A DNA stretch of 64,000 nt from Paludibacter sp. (GCF_009712605.1 NZ_WASO01000001.1:372001-436000); one strand, 5' to 3'. Counted from the stretch's first letter, positions 8,356 to 18,192 are shown. Notes: generated by a model not told the origin, from the letters alone. Numbers and translations: made by a program.

Positions 8356-9550
8356 TTGCTGTCGTATTAGTATCGGGAGACTCCGTTTTTTGTTTCCCTT
8401 TTTTGAAATAGCGGGTTACGCTGAGGATGATGCCAAAATAGACGCTGGTTACCAGAATAGATGTTCCGCCACGACTGATAATGGGCAAAGGTTGCCCTGT
8501 AACCGGACCTAAATGCACTGTCACACCCATGCTTACCATGGCCTGGATGACAATCATAAGCGTAAGGCCTATAACCAGCAGTGAAGGATAGGGCTCGTTA
8601 CATCGCCACGCTATTTGTCCCGCTCGGAACAGTAGGAAAAGATAGAGCGCCATGACGAATATACCTCCAAGGAGTCCGGTTTCCTCCACAACAATAGCAT
8701 AAATATAGTCGGCGTAAGCCTGTGGCAGATAATTGCGTTCAAGACTGTTGCCGGGGAATACACCAATTACACCGCCCCGAGCAATGGCAATTTGTCCATG
8801 CATCACCTGATAGTTTTCGTCGGTGATTACGTATTTATCTTTTTCGGTTTTGTCGTGCTTCATAAACCTGGCAATACGATTCTCCCATGTATAATAACGA
8901 TTGAATGCTTTGGGCCGGTGATTTTCCGGGACAATGTGCATGCAGGCAATCAGAAGCAAAATAGCAACGGCAATTCCACCCAATAACATGCCTAATTTCT
9001 TGAATGGAATTCGTCCGATAATCATCATCAGAAAAACAACTCCAAAAAGGATACATGCTGTAGATAAGTTTTCTAAGCAGATTAAGCCGCAAATAACAAG
9101 CGTAACGGCAACTATTTTGATGAACGATTTGTTGAGTTCTTCAGCATTCTTTGCTTTTGAAATAAGATCTGCGACCACAACCAGCAACGAGATTTTGGCA
9201 AATTCCGATGGCTGGAACTGAATGCCGGCTACTCCGATCCAACGTTTTGCATCGTTGGCGTTGACCCCTCTCAGTAGCGCATATATCAGGGCCAGTACCG
9301 ATATGACCAGTAAGATGTATGCAAACTTGTTGATGCTCTTGTAGTTGATCATGTGTACGCCTGCTACGATGGCAGCTCCCAGCGCCAGAAACATGGCATG
9401 GCGCAGCATCGGGGCAGCATGGTTGGAAGCTCTGAATGCCAGAGAACTACTGGCACTGTAAAGCTCCACGATAGAGATCATACAGAGCAGAAAGAAGACT
9501 GTCCATATAACCGAATCGCCCTGGAAATATTTTTTGAAGAAATCGCGCAT
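8339..9550 (-). CDS. ftsW: Lipid II polymerase / division SEDS protein FtsW
   Basis: A 403-residue polytopic membrane protein of the SEDS family, which polymerises lipid II at the septum together with FtsI. Around ten hydrophobic segments are visible. Family signatures are present: KRWIGVAGIQFQPSEFAK (about 100-117) and near the C-terminus GPVTGQPLPIISRGGTS (about 350-366), the conserved SEDS loop. The protein ends in a hydrophilic tail. It lies between the small membrane gene and murG, and fits the dcw cluster order. Confidence 0.96.
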   Translation of the reverse strand: MRDFFKKYFQGDSVIWTVFFLLCMISIVELYSASSSLAFRASNHAAPMLRHAMFLALGAAIVAGVHMINYKSINKFAYILLVISVLALIYALLRGVNANDAKRWIGVAGIQFQPSEFAKISLLVVVADLISKAKNAEELNKSFIKIVAVTLVICGLICLENLSTACILFGVVFLMMIIGRIPFKKLGMLLGGIAVAILLLIACMHIVPENHRPKAFNRYYTWENRIARFMKHDKTEKDKYVITDENYQVMHGQIAIARGGVIGVFPGNSLERNYLPQAYADYIYAIVVEETGLLGGIFVMALYLFLLFRAGQIAWRCNEPYPSLLVIGLTLMIVIQAMVSMGVTVHLGPVTGQPLPIISRGGTSILVTSVYFGIILSVTRYFKKGKQKTESPDTNTTANESAE

Positions 9551-9577
9551 ACCTGATAGTTTATGAGTCGTTTGTTT

Positions 9578-9856
9578 TTACTTCTTTTTTTGAGATTTAA
9601 GCCAGTGATCGTATTTTTCTTCGTTTTCGTACCATGCCATCCAACCGATGACGGTACCGCCAAGAGCGATGGCTAGTGTGGCTCCAATCATTCGCGCAAC
9701 GGACAGATAGCTGCCCGAAATGATAAAAAGAGTGAGGAATATGGCATAAATGACCAATCCAATGCTTACTCCTACGGTTATGCAGAATGGCCACTTGCCC
9801 TTTTTGTGCCAGAATCCCCATTTGGAAATTCTTTTATTTGAATAAAACATTAACAT
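9578..9856 (-). CDS. Small two-helix membrane protein in the dcw cluster
   Basis: A 92-residue open frame fills the space between murD and ftsW, with 19 and 27 bases on either side, in the same direction. It has a basic N-terminus, two predicted transmembrane helices (about 25-47 and 51-74), and a hydrophilic end with WYENEEKYDHWLKSQKKK. Both ends are charged and are expected to lie on the same side of the membrane. I do not recognise a family. Position, fit between the neighbours and sensible composition support a real gene; the start may also be the ATG two codons later. A link with FtsW or lipid II flipping is guesswork. Confidence 0.65.
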   Translation of the reverse strand: MLMFYSNKRISKWGFWHKKGKWPFCITVGVSIGLVIYAIFLTLFIISGSYLSVARMIGATLAIALGGTVIGWMAWYENEEKYDHWLKSQKKK

Positions 9857-9875
9857 GAACGTCGGGATTTAGTAA

Positions 9876-11210
9876 TTATAATTGTTTGACATGTTCTTTG
9901 AATTGAACACCTCTGTCTTCGTAATTCTGGAACAGGTCAAAGCTTGCGCAGCAAGGCGAGAGCAAAACGGTGTCGCCTTTTACGCTGTTGTCGTAGGCTG
10001 TTTTGATCGCGGCTTCCATCGATTGAACATCGAACGTTTTTTTGCCCATTTTATCGAAGAAATCATGTAGTTTGTGGTTGTCCAACCCCATGAAAATGAG
10101 TGTGTGAACTTTTTGTTGTACAAGTTCTTCTATTTCGGTGTAATCGTTTCCTTTGTCGGTTCCGCCCAAAATGAGTACCACTGGTGTTTTCATGCTTTGC
10201 AGGGCATACCAGCATGAGTTTACATTGGTCGCTTTTGAATCGTTGATGTAACGAACTCCACGTACAGTGGCAACATATTCGAGCCGGTGCTCCACGCCCT
10301 GGAAATTACTGAATGACTGGCGGATTGCTTCGTTCTTTACGTTGATGGTTTTCGCTGCCAGACCGGCTGCCATCGTATTGTAAAGGTTGTGTATTCCCTG
10401 AATTGCCAATTCACCCTGTGGAATGGAAAACGGATCATTGATGTTGAATACGATATTGCTGCCTTCAAGGTATGCCTTTTCATCTTTGTTCTTTTCGAGA
10501 GCAAAAGGCAAACGGTTGGATGCTATGTTCCTTTTTTCGAGTTCGGCGGTAATTATTGGATCGTCATTCCAGTAAATAAAGGCATCCTCCGCTGTTTGGT
10601 TCTGAATGATACGAAATTTTGAGTCGATGTAATTCTGAAATTTATAGTCGTAACGATCCAGATGATCCGGTGTAATGTTAAGCAAGATAGCTACGTCGGC
10701 CTTGAAATCGTACATGCCGTCGAGTTGGAAGCTACTTAGTTCCACCACGTAACAATCGAAGTTGCATTCAGCAACCTGCCAAGCAAGGCTTTTTCCAATG
10801 TTGCCCGCCAGACCTACATTGAGACCGGCATTTTTAAGGGTGTGATATATCAGTGAAGTGGTAGTGGTTTTTCCATTGCTTCCTGTGATACAAATCATTT
10901 TAGCGTTGGTGTAGCGTTTGGCAAATTCTATTTCCGAGATAATGGAAGTTCCCTGTTCACGGAGCTTTTTGATGATAGGAGCTTTTTCGGGAATGCCCGG
11001 GCTTTTGATAATTTCGGATGCAGCAAGCACTATTTCTTCTGTGTGTTTTCCTTCTTCCCAGGGGATGTTATATTTCTCGAGCATCTCTTTGTATTCCGGC
11101 TTGATGGCTCCGAAGTCAGATACAAAAACTTCAAAACCTTCTTTTAGGGCAAGAACTGCTGCTCCAATTCCACTTTCAGCGGCTCCCAGTACTACAATTT
11201 TTGTTGCCAT
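9876..11210 (-). CDS. murD: UDP-N-acetylmuramoyl-L-alanine--D-glutamate ligase
   Basis: Cytoplasmic Mur ligase that adds D-glutamate to UDP-MurNAc-L-alanine. The 444-residue protein has the N-terminal substrate domain (LGAAESGIGAA at about 8-18), the ATP loop ITGSNGKTTTTSL (about 112-124), the central domain motif NITPDHLDRYD (about 182-192) and the C-terminal domain with NDSKATNVNS and GGTDKGNDY. All expected ligase motifs are present. It lies between mraY (20 bases upstream) and the small membrane gene. Confidence 0.97.
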   Translation of the reverse strand: MATKIVVLGAAESGIGAAVLALKEGFEVFVSDFGAIKPEYKEMLEKYNIPWEEGKHTEEIVLAASEIIKSPGIPEKAPIIKKLREQGTSIISEIEFAKRYTNAKMICITGSNGKTTTTSLIYHTLKNAGLNVGLAGNIGKSLAWQVAECNFDCYVVELSSFQLDGMYDFKADVAILLNITPDHLDRYDYKFQNYIDSKFRIIQNQTAEDAFIYWNDDPIITAELEKRNIASNRLPFALEKNKDEKAYLEGSNIVFNINDPFSIPQGELAIQGIHNLYNTMAAGLAAKTINVKNEAIRQSFSNFQGVEHRLEYVATVRGVRYINDSKATNVNSCWYALQSMKTPVVLILGGTDKGNDYTEIEELVQQKVHTLIFMGLDNHKLHDFFDKMGKKTFDVQSMEAAIKTAYDNSVKGDTVLLSPCCASFDLFQNYEDRGVQFKEHVKQL

Positions 11211-11230
11211 AACGCTGTATAGTTATAGAT

Positions 11231-12493
11231 TTAACGCATTTTTAGTGTGATGATGGTCAATGCGGCGAGCATCAGCCCAACCATCCAGAAACGGATAACG
11301 ATCTTTGATTCGGGAATAGGCTGGTACGGACGTTGAATGAGCGCCTGTATGCCGGAATTTCCGGGTTTTTGGAAATGATGGTGGAGTGGTGCCATCTTAA
11401 ATATCCGGCGTCCTTCTCCGTATTTTCTTTTTGTCCGTTTGAAGTGTGCCACCTGTATCATTACCGACAGATTTTCAACAAAGAAAATACCGCACAAAAT
11501 CGGGATCAATAATTCTTTGTGAATGATAATTGCAAAGACGGCAATGATACCTCCCAGTGTCAGACTGCCGGTGTCGCCCATAAATACCTGAGCAGGAAAG
11601 GCATTGTACCAAAGAAATCCTACTGTTGCCCCGATAAATGCCGCGGCAAATACCACGAGTTCGCCAGCGTCGGGTATGTACATAATGTTGAGGTAGGACG
11701 CGTAATTGATATTACTCGATAGGTAGGCGAGTATACCGAGCGTTACCCCGATAATCGCCGAAGAGCCTGTCGCCAGTCCGTCGAGTCCGTCGGTCATATT
11801 TGATCCGTTTGATACTGCTGTGACGATGAAAATAGTTACCAGCACAAAAAGAACCCATCCCCAGGTTTGAGCATTTTCTCCGAGGAATGAGAAAACATCT
11901 GCATAATCGAAGTTGTGATTTTTGACGAAAGGAATTGTAGTTTGGGTCGATTTGAAATCGTAATTGCGGTACATGACCACTTCCTGATCGTTGCCGGTGT
12001 ATTTCACGCCTACGTTTTCGCGCATTACCACCTGAGGACTCAGGTAAAGCGTCAGGCCGACAATAAGGCCAAGTCCGATTTGTCCGACAATTTTGAATCG
12101 TCCCTGAAGCCCTTCCTTGTTTTTGCGGAATACCTTTATATAGTCATCCAGAAAACCGATACATCCGAGCCAGATGGTAGAAACTATCATCAGTACGGTG
12201 TAGATGTTGTGCAGGATGCCGAATAATAAAACCGGAACCAGAATGGAGATGATGATGATGACACCTCCCATGGTAGGGGTGCCTTTTTTAGAGAGCTGCC
12301 CTTCCAATCCCATGTCGCGGATGGTTTCTCCGATTTGTTTTTTCTGCATGTAATTAATGATCTTCCGTCCGATCAGAGTCGCAATCAACAAGGCGAATAT
12401 GAAGGCCATACCGGCACGAAACGATATAAAGCTGAACATACCCGAACCCGGAACGTGCAAATCGTGAAGATATTGGAAAAGATAATAAAGCAT
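11231..12493 (-). CDS. mraY: Phospho-N-acetylmuramoyl-pentapeptide transferase
   Basis: Integral membrane enzyme that makes lipid I from UDP-MurNAc-pentapeptide and undecaprenyl phosphate. The 420-residue protein has about ten transmembrane helices, the motif KKGTPTMGG (about 70-78), the catalytic LDDYIK (about 115-120), [14 protein letters not shown] (about 220-233) and the C-terminal APLHHHFQ. It carries an extra hydrophilic loop of about 50 residues after VMREN, as is usual in Bacteroidota and the reason for its length over about 360. It lies 20 bases upstream of murD in the dcw transcript. Confidence 0.97.
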   Translation of the reverse strand: MLYYLFQYLHDLHVPGSGMFSFISFRAGMAFIFALLIATLIGRKIINYMQKKQIGETIRDMGLEGQLSKKGTPTMGGVIIIISILVPVLLFGILHNIYTVLMIVSTIWLGCIGFLDDYIKVFRKNKEGLQGRFKIVGQIGLGLIVGLTLYLSPQVVMRENVGVKYTGNDQEVVMYRNYDFKSTQTTIPFVKNHNFDYADVFSFLGENAQTWGWVLFVLVTIFIVTAVSNGSNMTDGLDGLATGSSAIIGVTLGILAYLSSNINYASYLNIMYIPDAGELVVFAAAFIGATVGFLWYNAFPAQVFMGDTGSLTLGGIIAVFAIIIHKELLIPILCGIFFVENLSVMIQVAHFKRTKRKYGEGRRIFKMAPLHHHFQKPGNSGIQALIQRPYQPIPESKIVIRFWMVGLMLAALTIITLKMR

Positions 12494-12532
12494 TTGATCT
12501 TTGTTTTGAAATGGATATTTTGGTTGATGGAT

Positions 12533-13990
12533 TTACTGCATTGAGACAAAATACGAACGAACAACTTCCTTATCGTCGAAGTGATGTTTTACTCCTTTAA
12601 TGATCTGATAATCTTCGTGGCCTTTGCCGGCAATGAGGACGACATCTCCTTTTTGAGCCAACATGCAAGCAGTTTTAATAGCCTGCTCTCTGTCGGGAAT
12701 GGTAAGCGTGCCGCGTTTTTCTTCGTCGTTAAGTCCGGCAAGCATATCATTCAGAATGTCCATGGGTTCTTCGTCGCGTGGATTATCCGAGGTGAAAATA
12801 ACTTTGTTGCTCGCGCCGACTGCTTCGCGAGCCATCATCGGGCGCTTCCCTTTGTCGCGATTTCCACCGCACCCCACCACAGTAATCACCTGACTTTTGC
12901 CATTGACAATATCGTTGATGGTGCCGAGTACATTCTTCAGGGCATCAGGGGTGTGAGCATAATCAACAATGGCGGTAAATCCATTGGGAGAACGCAATGC
13001 CTCAAAACGGCCGGAAACGGGTTGAAGGCTGCTCAGATGAACCAATACGTCGTGTTCGGGACAGCCCAAAAGTACGGCGGTGCCAAATACAGCCAAAAGG
13101 TTGGAAACGTTGAAACGTCCGATAAACGGAACTGCAACCTCTATGTCGTTCATGTGAAGCACCATGCCGTCGAAGTTTTCTTCGATGATCTTGCCTCTGA
13201 AGTCGGCCAGTGTACGTGTAGAATAGGTCTTCTTTGTGGCTTTGGTGTTTTGCAGCATCACCATGCCGTTTTTGTCGTCCAGATTGGTGAGCGCAAATGC
13301 GGTTTCGGGCAAATCGTCAAAGAAACGTTTTTTCGCTTTCAGGTATGCGTCGAAAGTTTTGTGATAATCAATATGGTCACGGGTGATGTTACTGAAAATT
13401 CCGCCCGCAAATTGCAATCCTGCAATACGCCGTTGATCGATAGAGTGGGAGCTTACTTCCATAAAAGCGCATTCACAACCTTCATAAACCATTTCGGCCA
13501 ACAATTGGTTCAGTTCAAGAGGGTCGGGCGTGGTATGTGTTGCCTCTACCGGACGTTCGTCAATATAATTGCAAACCGTCGAAAGTAGTCCGCTTTTGTG
13601 TCCGAATTTGCGGAACAATTGGTATAGAAGGGTGGCAGTGGTGGTTTTTCCGTTTGTGCCGGTAACCCCAACCAGTGTTAGTTTTGTAGAAGGCTTACCA
13701 AACCAGGTGTGGGCGATTATTCCCAACGCTTCAGAACTGCTGTCAGTAAGAATATAAGTGATTTTCTCGTTGAGCGTTTTAGGCAATTCTTCGCAAACAA
13801 TAGCAATGGCTCCCTGTTCAATTGCTTTGGATATATATTGGTGTCCGTCTGTAGCTGTACCTCTGGTTGCAATAAACAGAGATCCTTCGGTGACTTTTCG
13901 CGAGTCGAATTGTACATTGGCAATCTCAACGTCGGCGCTGCCGATCGTCTTGATGATATCTATGGTTTGGAGTAATGATGATAACTGCAT
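12533..13990 (-). CDS. murE: UDP-MurNAc-L-Ala-D-Glu--diaminopimelate ligase
   Basis: Mur ligase that adds the third residue of the stem peptide. The 485-residue protein shows the ATP loop [13 protein letters not shown] (about 109-121), the substrate motif [14 protein letters not shown] (about 148-161), the central [12 protein letters not shown] and, near the C-terminus, [13 protein letters not shown] (about 397-409). The DNPR motif is the mark of meso-diaminopimelate rather than lysine-adding enzymes, so the peptidoglycan is probably of the DAP type. The 260-base gap upstream, towards ftsI, holds a 120 bp repeat element, unusual inside this normally tight cluster. Confidence 0.96.
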   Translation of the reverse strand: MQLSSLLQTIDIIKTIGSADVEIANVQFDSRKVTEGSLFIATRGTATDGHQYISKAIEQGAIAIVCEELPKTLNEKITYILTDSSSEALGIIAHTWFGKPSTKLTLVGVTGTNGKTTTATLLYQLFRKFGHKSGLLSTVCNYIDERPVEATHTTPDPLELNQLLAEMVYEGCECAFMEVSSHSIDQRRIAGLQFAGGIFSNITRDHIDYHKTFDAYLKAKKRFFDDLPETAFALTNLDDKNGMVMLQNTKATKKTYSTRTLADFRGKIIEENFDGMVLHMNDIEVAVPFIGRFNVSNLLAVFGTAVLLGCPEHDVLVHLSSLQPVSGRFEALRSPNGFTAIVDYAHTPDALKNVLGTINDIVNGKSQVITVVGCGGNRDKGKRPMMAREAVGASNKVIFTSDNPRDEEPMDILNDMLAGLNDEEKRGTLTIPDREQAIKTACMLAQKGDVVLIAGKGHEDYQIIKGVKHHFDDKEVVRSYFVSMQ

Positions 13991-14049
13991 TTTAAGTCCT
14001 TTTTCTAATGAATATTATACAGGTTAGGTGTATATAAATCTCAATTTCA

Positions 14050-14169
14050 GACCTCTCCACCCGGCCTCCTCCCCCGAGGGGAGGAGGAGCAAGGTAGTGA
14101 AATGTTTAGAGTTCAGTTCGTTTTGCAGATCCTTCCCCTCTCTTAGGGAGAGGGGGTAGGGGAGAGGTC
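14050..14169. repeat. 120 bp paired-hairpin element, copy 1 (between ftsI and murE)
   Basis: The element begins GACCTCTCC and ends GGAGAGGTC, a perfect inverted terminal pair. Each half is also a hairpin: CCTCCTCCCC with GGGGAGGAGG on the left, and CCCCTCTC with GAGAGGGG on the right, separated by about 40 bases of unrelated sequence. A second element with the same ends and the same length lies at 27695-27814. No gene lies inside. It fits a non-autonomous REP- or MITE-like intergenic repeat. Confidence 0.75.
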
Positions 14170-14250
14170 ATGGCCTGCAAAACGTTATATGATAATATAT
14201 TAATCAGTCAATAGATATAGTTTCTAATAGTTGAGTTTCTGATTTAGTCT

Positions 14251-16398
14251 TTATTGCAACGAGAGAATAACCGTTTGACCTTTCTGTGGATAGGCTCCGG
14301 CAGCGAGCGATTGTGCCACCACCTTTCCGCGGCCAACCAGTTGTGTCCGTAAGCCAATGTTTTCCAGTAAATATACGGCATCTTTAGCCCCTAATCCTAC
14401 AACATTGGGAACCGAATTTCGTCTGTTTTCCATTGGGCGTACCTGAACGCTGCTTGCATCAGACACGGTCTGAATCCATTTATAGTTGCCTTTATCACCC
14501 ATGAAGTTGATTGCCAGGCGCGAAAGTACGGTTTGCACTTCGTTGTAATTGCCGCCTTTCACAACCGGAATTTTCGGAGAGTTATTGGTTTTAGCAATCT
14601 CTTTAGGTGTTACGGTGATTTTCTTGGCATAAACAAGTTCCGCAATATCTTTGACAACAGCTCCTGCCATGTGCCCGCCGGATGCGATACCAATTTGTGG
14701 TTGACGAATCACGCAAATAACTGTATAGCGGGGATTGTCAGCCGGAAAATAACCACAGAACGATACCTGGTGGGTAACGCCGTTCGATTTGTAACCGGCG
14801 CTTCCTTTCGAAATCTGCGCTGTTCCCGATTTACCAGCAATTTTCACATACGGAGAAGCAACACTCTTACCGGTTCCGTTGGTGACAACGCCTTCGAGCA
14901 TTGCTTTAATCTTGGTCAGGGTTGTCGGTTTACAGATGGCTTCGTTTATGGTTTCAGTCGTAAACGATTTGATAAGTTTGCCATCCCGTTGCACTGATCT
15001 TACTAAGTAAGGACGGATCATCTTGCCTCCATTGGCAATCGCGTTGTAGAATGCCAACGTGTAAATGGGAGGCATGCCGACTTCATATCCGATTGACATC
15101 CACGGGAGAGATGTGTTCGACCAAATTGAATTCTTGTCGTTCGGGTGTTTAATATGCGGTCTTCCTGCTCCCGGAATGTCGAAATGCATGCGTTGATTCA
15201 ACTTCATGCTGTACAACTTGTCGACAAAAGCCCCCGGATTGTTTTTGTAGGCATTGTAAATCGCTTTGGAAACACCTACGTTGGAAGAATACCAGATAGC
15301 CTGAGCAACAGATATTTTGTGATACCCGCCTCTGTCTGCATTATGGTCTTTCATCACCTGACCAAAGAATGAATAAAGTCCGTTTCCGGTATCCACTGTG
15401 TCGTTTTCAGAAATCAAGCCGTCATCAAGAGCAGCCATGATGGACGCCACTTTAAATGTAGAGCCAGGTTCTCCCTGATCGGCAAAAGCCTCATTCCTGC
15501 GTTCTGCATAGCTCCCGTCCGGTAAGCGGCCAAGATTTGCCACTGCTTTAATCTCACCGGTTCCCACTTCCATTACAACAGCGCAGCCTTCATTTGCCTG
15601 CAGTGCTGTCATCTCTTTCAGAAGCGAACTCTCGGTAATATCCTGAATGGATACATCGAGAGTGGTGAAAATATCGGCTCCGTTTTCAGGTGGAACGGCC
15701 ACCACGTTTTCCCATCTTCCTGCGATTCGCTGACGGGAGAATACTCCCGGTTTGCCTCTTAGCAATGAATCGAATGCAAGTTCGATACCGTTTTTTCCAC
15801 CACGGGCTCCGTCTCCGTAAATATCGCCGATGGTTCTTGATCCCAAATCGCCAAAAGGACGTACACGACGTGCATAAACCTCTTCACACAAACCGCTTTT
15901 TATTTTCCCTAAATTGAACAGCGGAAATTTCCTGATTTGCTGCATATCGGAGAATGACACCAGGTAAGGGTAGAGCAAAAAGCGTTTATCGACCCGTTTG
16001 TAGGCGCTAATGAGGCTTCTTTTATACTCGTCTTTTGACTTGTCTCCCAGTTTTCGGGAAAGAGACATGGCTAAAGAATCGACTTTTTCGTAAAAGAGTG
16101 GTTTAGTGTGATTCTTCAGTGTGTCGTGAAGCGCGTCAGAGCGCATGTCCATGTAGAGGTAGTATTTCGGCAATGTACTTGCCAAAAGTTCTCCGTCGGC
16201 AGCAAAAATATTACCGCGGTTGGCCGGCGCTTCTCTGTCGGCCTGCGTCAGCCTGGAGGCTAACTTCATCCATATTGGTCGTTCAAGATATTGTATGTCA
16301 ATTATTTTGAAAACAATTGCGGCGGCTACTGCCAGTATTATTACATACACAATACCAAATCGGAGCAATATGTCGCGGCGGTCATTGTTCATTGTCAT
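14251..16398 (-). CDS. ftsI: Septal peptidoglycan transpeptidase (class B PBP) with PASTA domain
   Basis: The 715-residue division transpeptidase that cross-links septal peptidoglycan, partner of FtsW. A transmembrane helix lies at about 12-32, followed by a PBP dimer domain (about 55-230) and a transpeptidase domain (about 255-600). The catalytic motifs are visible: GSTFK (SxxK serine, about 302-306), SSN (about 360) and KSGTA (about 513-517). A C-terminal PASTA-like domain (about 650-715, VPNVVGLGAKDAVYLLENIG) is typical of Bacteroidota enzymes. It overlaps the ftsL-like gene by 17 bases. Start is ATG at 16398; a second ATG two codons later is possible. Confidence 0.95.
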   Translation of the reverse strand: MTMNNDRRDILLRFGIVYVIILAVAAAIVFKIIDIQYLERPIWMKLASRLTQADREAPANRGNIFAADGELLASTLPKYYLYMDMRSDALHDTLKNHTKPLFYEKVDSLAMSLSRKLGDKSKDEYKRSLISAYKRVDKRFLLYPYLVSFSDMQQIRKFPLFNLGKIKSGLCEEVYARRVRPFGDLGSRTIGDIYGDGARGGKNGIELAFDSLLRGKPGVFSRQRIAGRWENVVAVPPENGADIFTTLDVSIQDITESSLLKEMTALQANEGCAVVMEVGTGEIKAVANLGRLPDGSYAERRNEAFADQGEPGSTFKVASIMAALDDGLISENDTVDTGNGLYSFFGQVMKDHNADRGGYHKISVAQAIWYSSNVGVSKAIYNAYKNNPGAFVDKLYSMKLNQRMHFDIPGAGRPHIKHPNDKNSIWSNTSLPWMSIGYEVGMPPIYTLAFYNAIANGGKMIRPYLVRSVQRDGKLIKSFTTETINEAICKPTTLTKIKAMLEGVVTNGTGKSVASPYVKIAGKSGTAQISKGSAGYKSNGVTHQVSFCGYFPADNPRYTVICVIRQPQIGIASGGHMAGAVVKDIAELVYAKKITVTPKEIAKTNNSPKIPVVKGGNYNEVQTVLSRLAINFMGDKGNYKWIQTVSDASSVQVRPMENRRNSVPNVVGLGAKDAVYLLENIGLRTQLVGRGKVVAQSLAAGAYPQKGQTVILSLQ

Positions 16399-16771
16399 CT
16401 ATTTTTATAGCGGGTTCTGAAGATGGTTGAAGGTCAATGCCTTTATTGGTCACTTCGACACTAACCTGCGATTGTCTGCTGATTTGCATCAGTATTGACG
16501 AGGTGGTTAGTGATTCGTATTTGGCATTGGTGAGTTGTTCTTTTAGCCGGTTGATCTTCACGATTTGTTGTTCGCAGGCAAAACGGTTGTCAATATAGAA
16601 TATGGCGATAACACAAAGCAAAAGAAAGAGAAAAATCTGTCCTCTGAAAAAATCAGTGGTCAGAATGTCTCCGCTCATCCATTGACGGAAGCTCCATTGT
16701 TTTGCTTTCCCTGTTTCTTTGGGTTGTGTGGTTTGTTCTGTCGAGTCCATGTTCGTGCTATTTTCGTTCAC
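16382..16771 (-). CDS. ftsL: FtsL-like cell division protein
   Basis: A 129-residue bitopic protein in the position of ftsL. It has a hydrophilic N-terminal tail of about 44 residues, one transmembrane helix (about 46-62, IFLFLLLCVIAIFYI) and a short periplasmic part with a leucine/isoleucine heptad pattern (QQIVKINRLKEQLTNAKYE), as expected of an FtsL that pairs with FtsB and holds FtsW and FtsI. Sequence similarity in this family is low, so the call rests on topology and place: it overlaps rsmH by 14 bases and ftsI by 17 bases. Confidence 0.85.
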   Translation of the reverse strand: MNENSTNMDSTEQTTQPKETGKAKQWSFRQWMSGDILTTDFFRGQIFLFLLLCVIAIFYIDNRFACEQQIVKINRLKEQLTNAKYESLTTSSILMQISRQSQVSVEVTNKGIDLQPSSEPAIKIDDNEQ

Positions 16772-17672
16772 TAACCTTTTCTGCTACGCGTAATTTCGCG
16801 CTTCGTGCTCTCGGGTTGGTTGTTACTTCTTCGTCTGTAGGAATAATCGGTTTGTTGTTAATCGCTTTGAGGGGTGTTTGTACGTTGCCGTAGAAATCCT
16901 TTTCGATTTTTCCCTCCATGTTTCCACTGCGAATAAAATTCTTTACCAGACGGTCTTCGAGCGAATGATAAGTGATAACGGCCAATCTGCCACCCGGGTT
17001 CAGTAAGTCGGGAATCTGGGTCAGCAATTCCTTCAGGGTTCCCATTTCGTTATTTACCTCAATACGGATAGCCTGAAATGCTTTTGCCAAATCCTTCTTT
17101 TCCCGTTCAAACCGAAAGAAAGGTTGCAGAATCTCCAGCAATTCATTGATTGTGGTAATTTTGTTTTGAGACCGCGCTTTGACAATTGCCGAGGCAAGTT
17201 TGCGGGAGTTGTTCAACTCTCCGTAATTATAGAAGAGATTGGCCAGCTTTTCTTCCGGATAGGTGTTGATTATTTGTTCGGCGCTGAGCGTGGATTTTTT
17301 ATTCATCCGCATGTCGAGGTTGCCGTCAAAGCGGAAAGAGAAGCCACGATCGGCACTGTCGAAGTGATGCGACGAAACGCCAAGGTCGGCTAAAACACCG
17401 TCGACTTTTTCGATGCCGTGATATTTCAGGAAATTGGTGATATAGCGGAAATTGCTGCGGACAAAGATAAAGCGTTCATCATCCAGCCGGTTGTTATAAG
17501 CTGCTTCATCCTGATCGAAACCCAGGAGCTTGCCATTTTTGCCAAGATGGTTGAGAATTTCTTTTGAATGCCCTCCGCCTCCGAAGGTGACGTCAACATA
17601 CACCCCGTCCGGGCGGATGTTTAATCCGTCGATGGTTTCGTTTAACAGGGCAGGTACGTGATATTCACTCAT
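16758..17672 (-). CDS. rsmH: 16S rRNA (cytosine(1402)-N(4))-methyltransferase
   Basis: RsmH (MraW) methylates N4 of C1402 in the 16S rRNA P site. The 304-residue protein has the SAM-binding motif DVTFGGGGHSKEIL (about 27-40), the DLGVSSHHFD motif (about 97-106), the RGFSFR stretch and the late QIPDLLNPGGRL and TYHSLEDRLVK motifs. It follows mraZ by 17 bases in the usual dcw order and overlaps ftsL. Confidence 0.96.
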   Translation of the reverse strand: MSEYHVPALLNETIDGLNIRPDGVYVDVTFGGGGHSKEILNHLGKNGKLLGFDQDEAAYNNRLDDERFIFVRSNFRYITNFLKYHGIEKVDGVLADLGVSSHHFDSADRGFSFRFDGNLDMRMNKKSTLSAEQIINTYPEEKLANLFYNYGELNNSRKLASAIVKARSQNKITTINELLEILQPFFRFEREKKDLAKAFQAIRIEVNNEMGTLKELLTQIPDLLNPGGRLAVITYHSLEDRLVKNFIRSGNMEGKIEKDFYGNVQTPLKAINNKPIIPTDEEVTTNPRARSAKLRVAEKVSERK

Positions 17673-17689
17673 AGTAATGGAGATTGATG

Positions 17690-18157
17690 TTATTGTTCTT
17701 GCGTGTTTTTGGGCTTAGACATGATTTGTTGCAAAAGACTGGTGAATTCGTCGGCCGGCAGCTTGGCTTTTTCAAAATTGCCTTTTGCCCACAAAGAAAA
17801 CGTGTCGAGCATTCCGACAAACTGAACTTCAGATTCGGCGCCAATCAGCTGTAAATATTTTTTGGGAATGAGTACCCGGCCTTGTGAGTCCATGTCCAGC
17901 CATTCGGCTTCAGATACATATTGCATGAGAACGATCTGATGGGTCGGATTCCATTCGTCAAGTCCGTTTTTCAGGGTAGTGAGTTTTTGATTCCATATCG
18001 TTTCCGGATAAAGCATGAGGCTATTGCTGTAAGGATCTTTTCGCATCACGAGGCGGCTGCTTTCGCCCTCCTGAAGCGCCTTGCGATAATGGGCCGGAAT
18101 GAAGATTCTGCCCTTTGCATCGGCCTTTGCGTCACTATTTCCAATAAAAACAGACAT
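17690..18157 (-). CDS. mraZ: Transcriptional regulator / division protein MraZ
   Basis: First gene of the dcw cluster. The 155-residue protein has two AbrB-like SpoVT halves, each with the MraZ signature: DAKGRIFIPAHYRKAL (about 13-28) and DSQGRVLIPKKYLQLIG (about 90-106). MraZ proteins form rings and bind direct repeats upstream of their own gene, which they repress in the bacteria studied. In the sequence just upstream I did not see clear TGGGN-type direct repeats like the known MraZ boxes. A near-consensus promoter lies at 18185-18192. Confidence 0.95.
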   Translation of the reverse strand: MSVFIGNSDAKADAKGRIFIPAHYRKALQEGESSRLVMRKDPYSNSLMLYPETIWNQKLTTLKNGLDEWNPTHQIVLMQYVSEAEWLDMDSQGRVLIPKKYLQLIGAESEVQFVGMLDTFSLWAKGNFEKAKLPADEFTSLLQQIMSKPKNTQEQ

Positions 18158-18184
18158 GTTGTTTCAAAACTGCATAAGATGGTG

Positions 18185-18192
18185 TAAAGATA
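18185..18192 (-). promoter_or_regulatory. Probable dcw cluster promoter -7 box
   Basis: On the minus strand the bases read TATCTTTA, seven of eight matching the Bacteroidota -7 consensus TAnnTTTG, 27 bases ahead of the mraZ start. The -33 box is not clear. Confidence 0.4.

Noticed and set aside
9597-9821. Second small minus-strand frame inside the murD-ftsW gap
   Set aside because: Overlaps the 92-residue membrane protein frame in another phase and has no hydrophobic pattern or start signal.
12581-13588. Open frame of 335 codons on the plus strand opposite murE
   Set aside because: It lies wholly inside the murE gene on the other strand, has no family resemblance and is rich in F, H and C as antisense frames of this base composition are.
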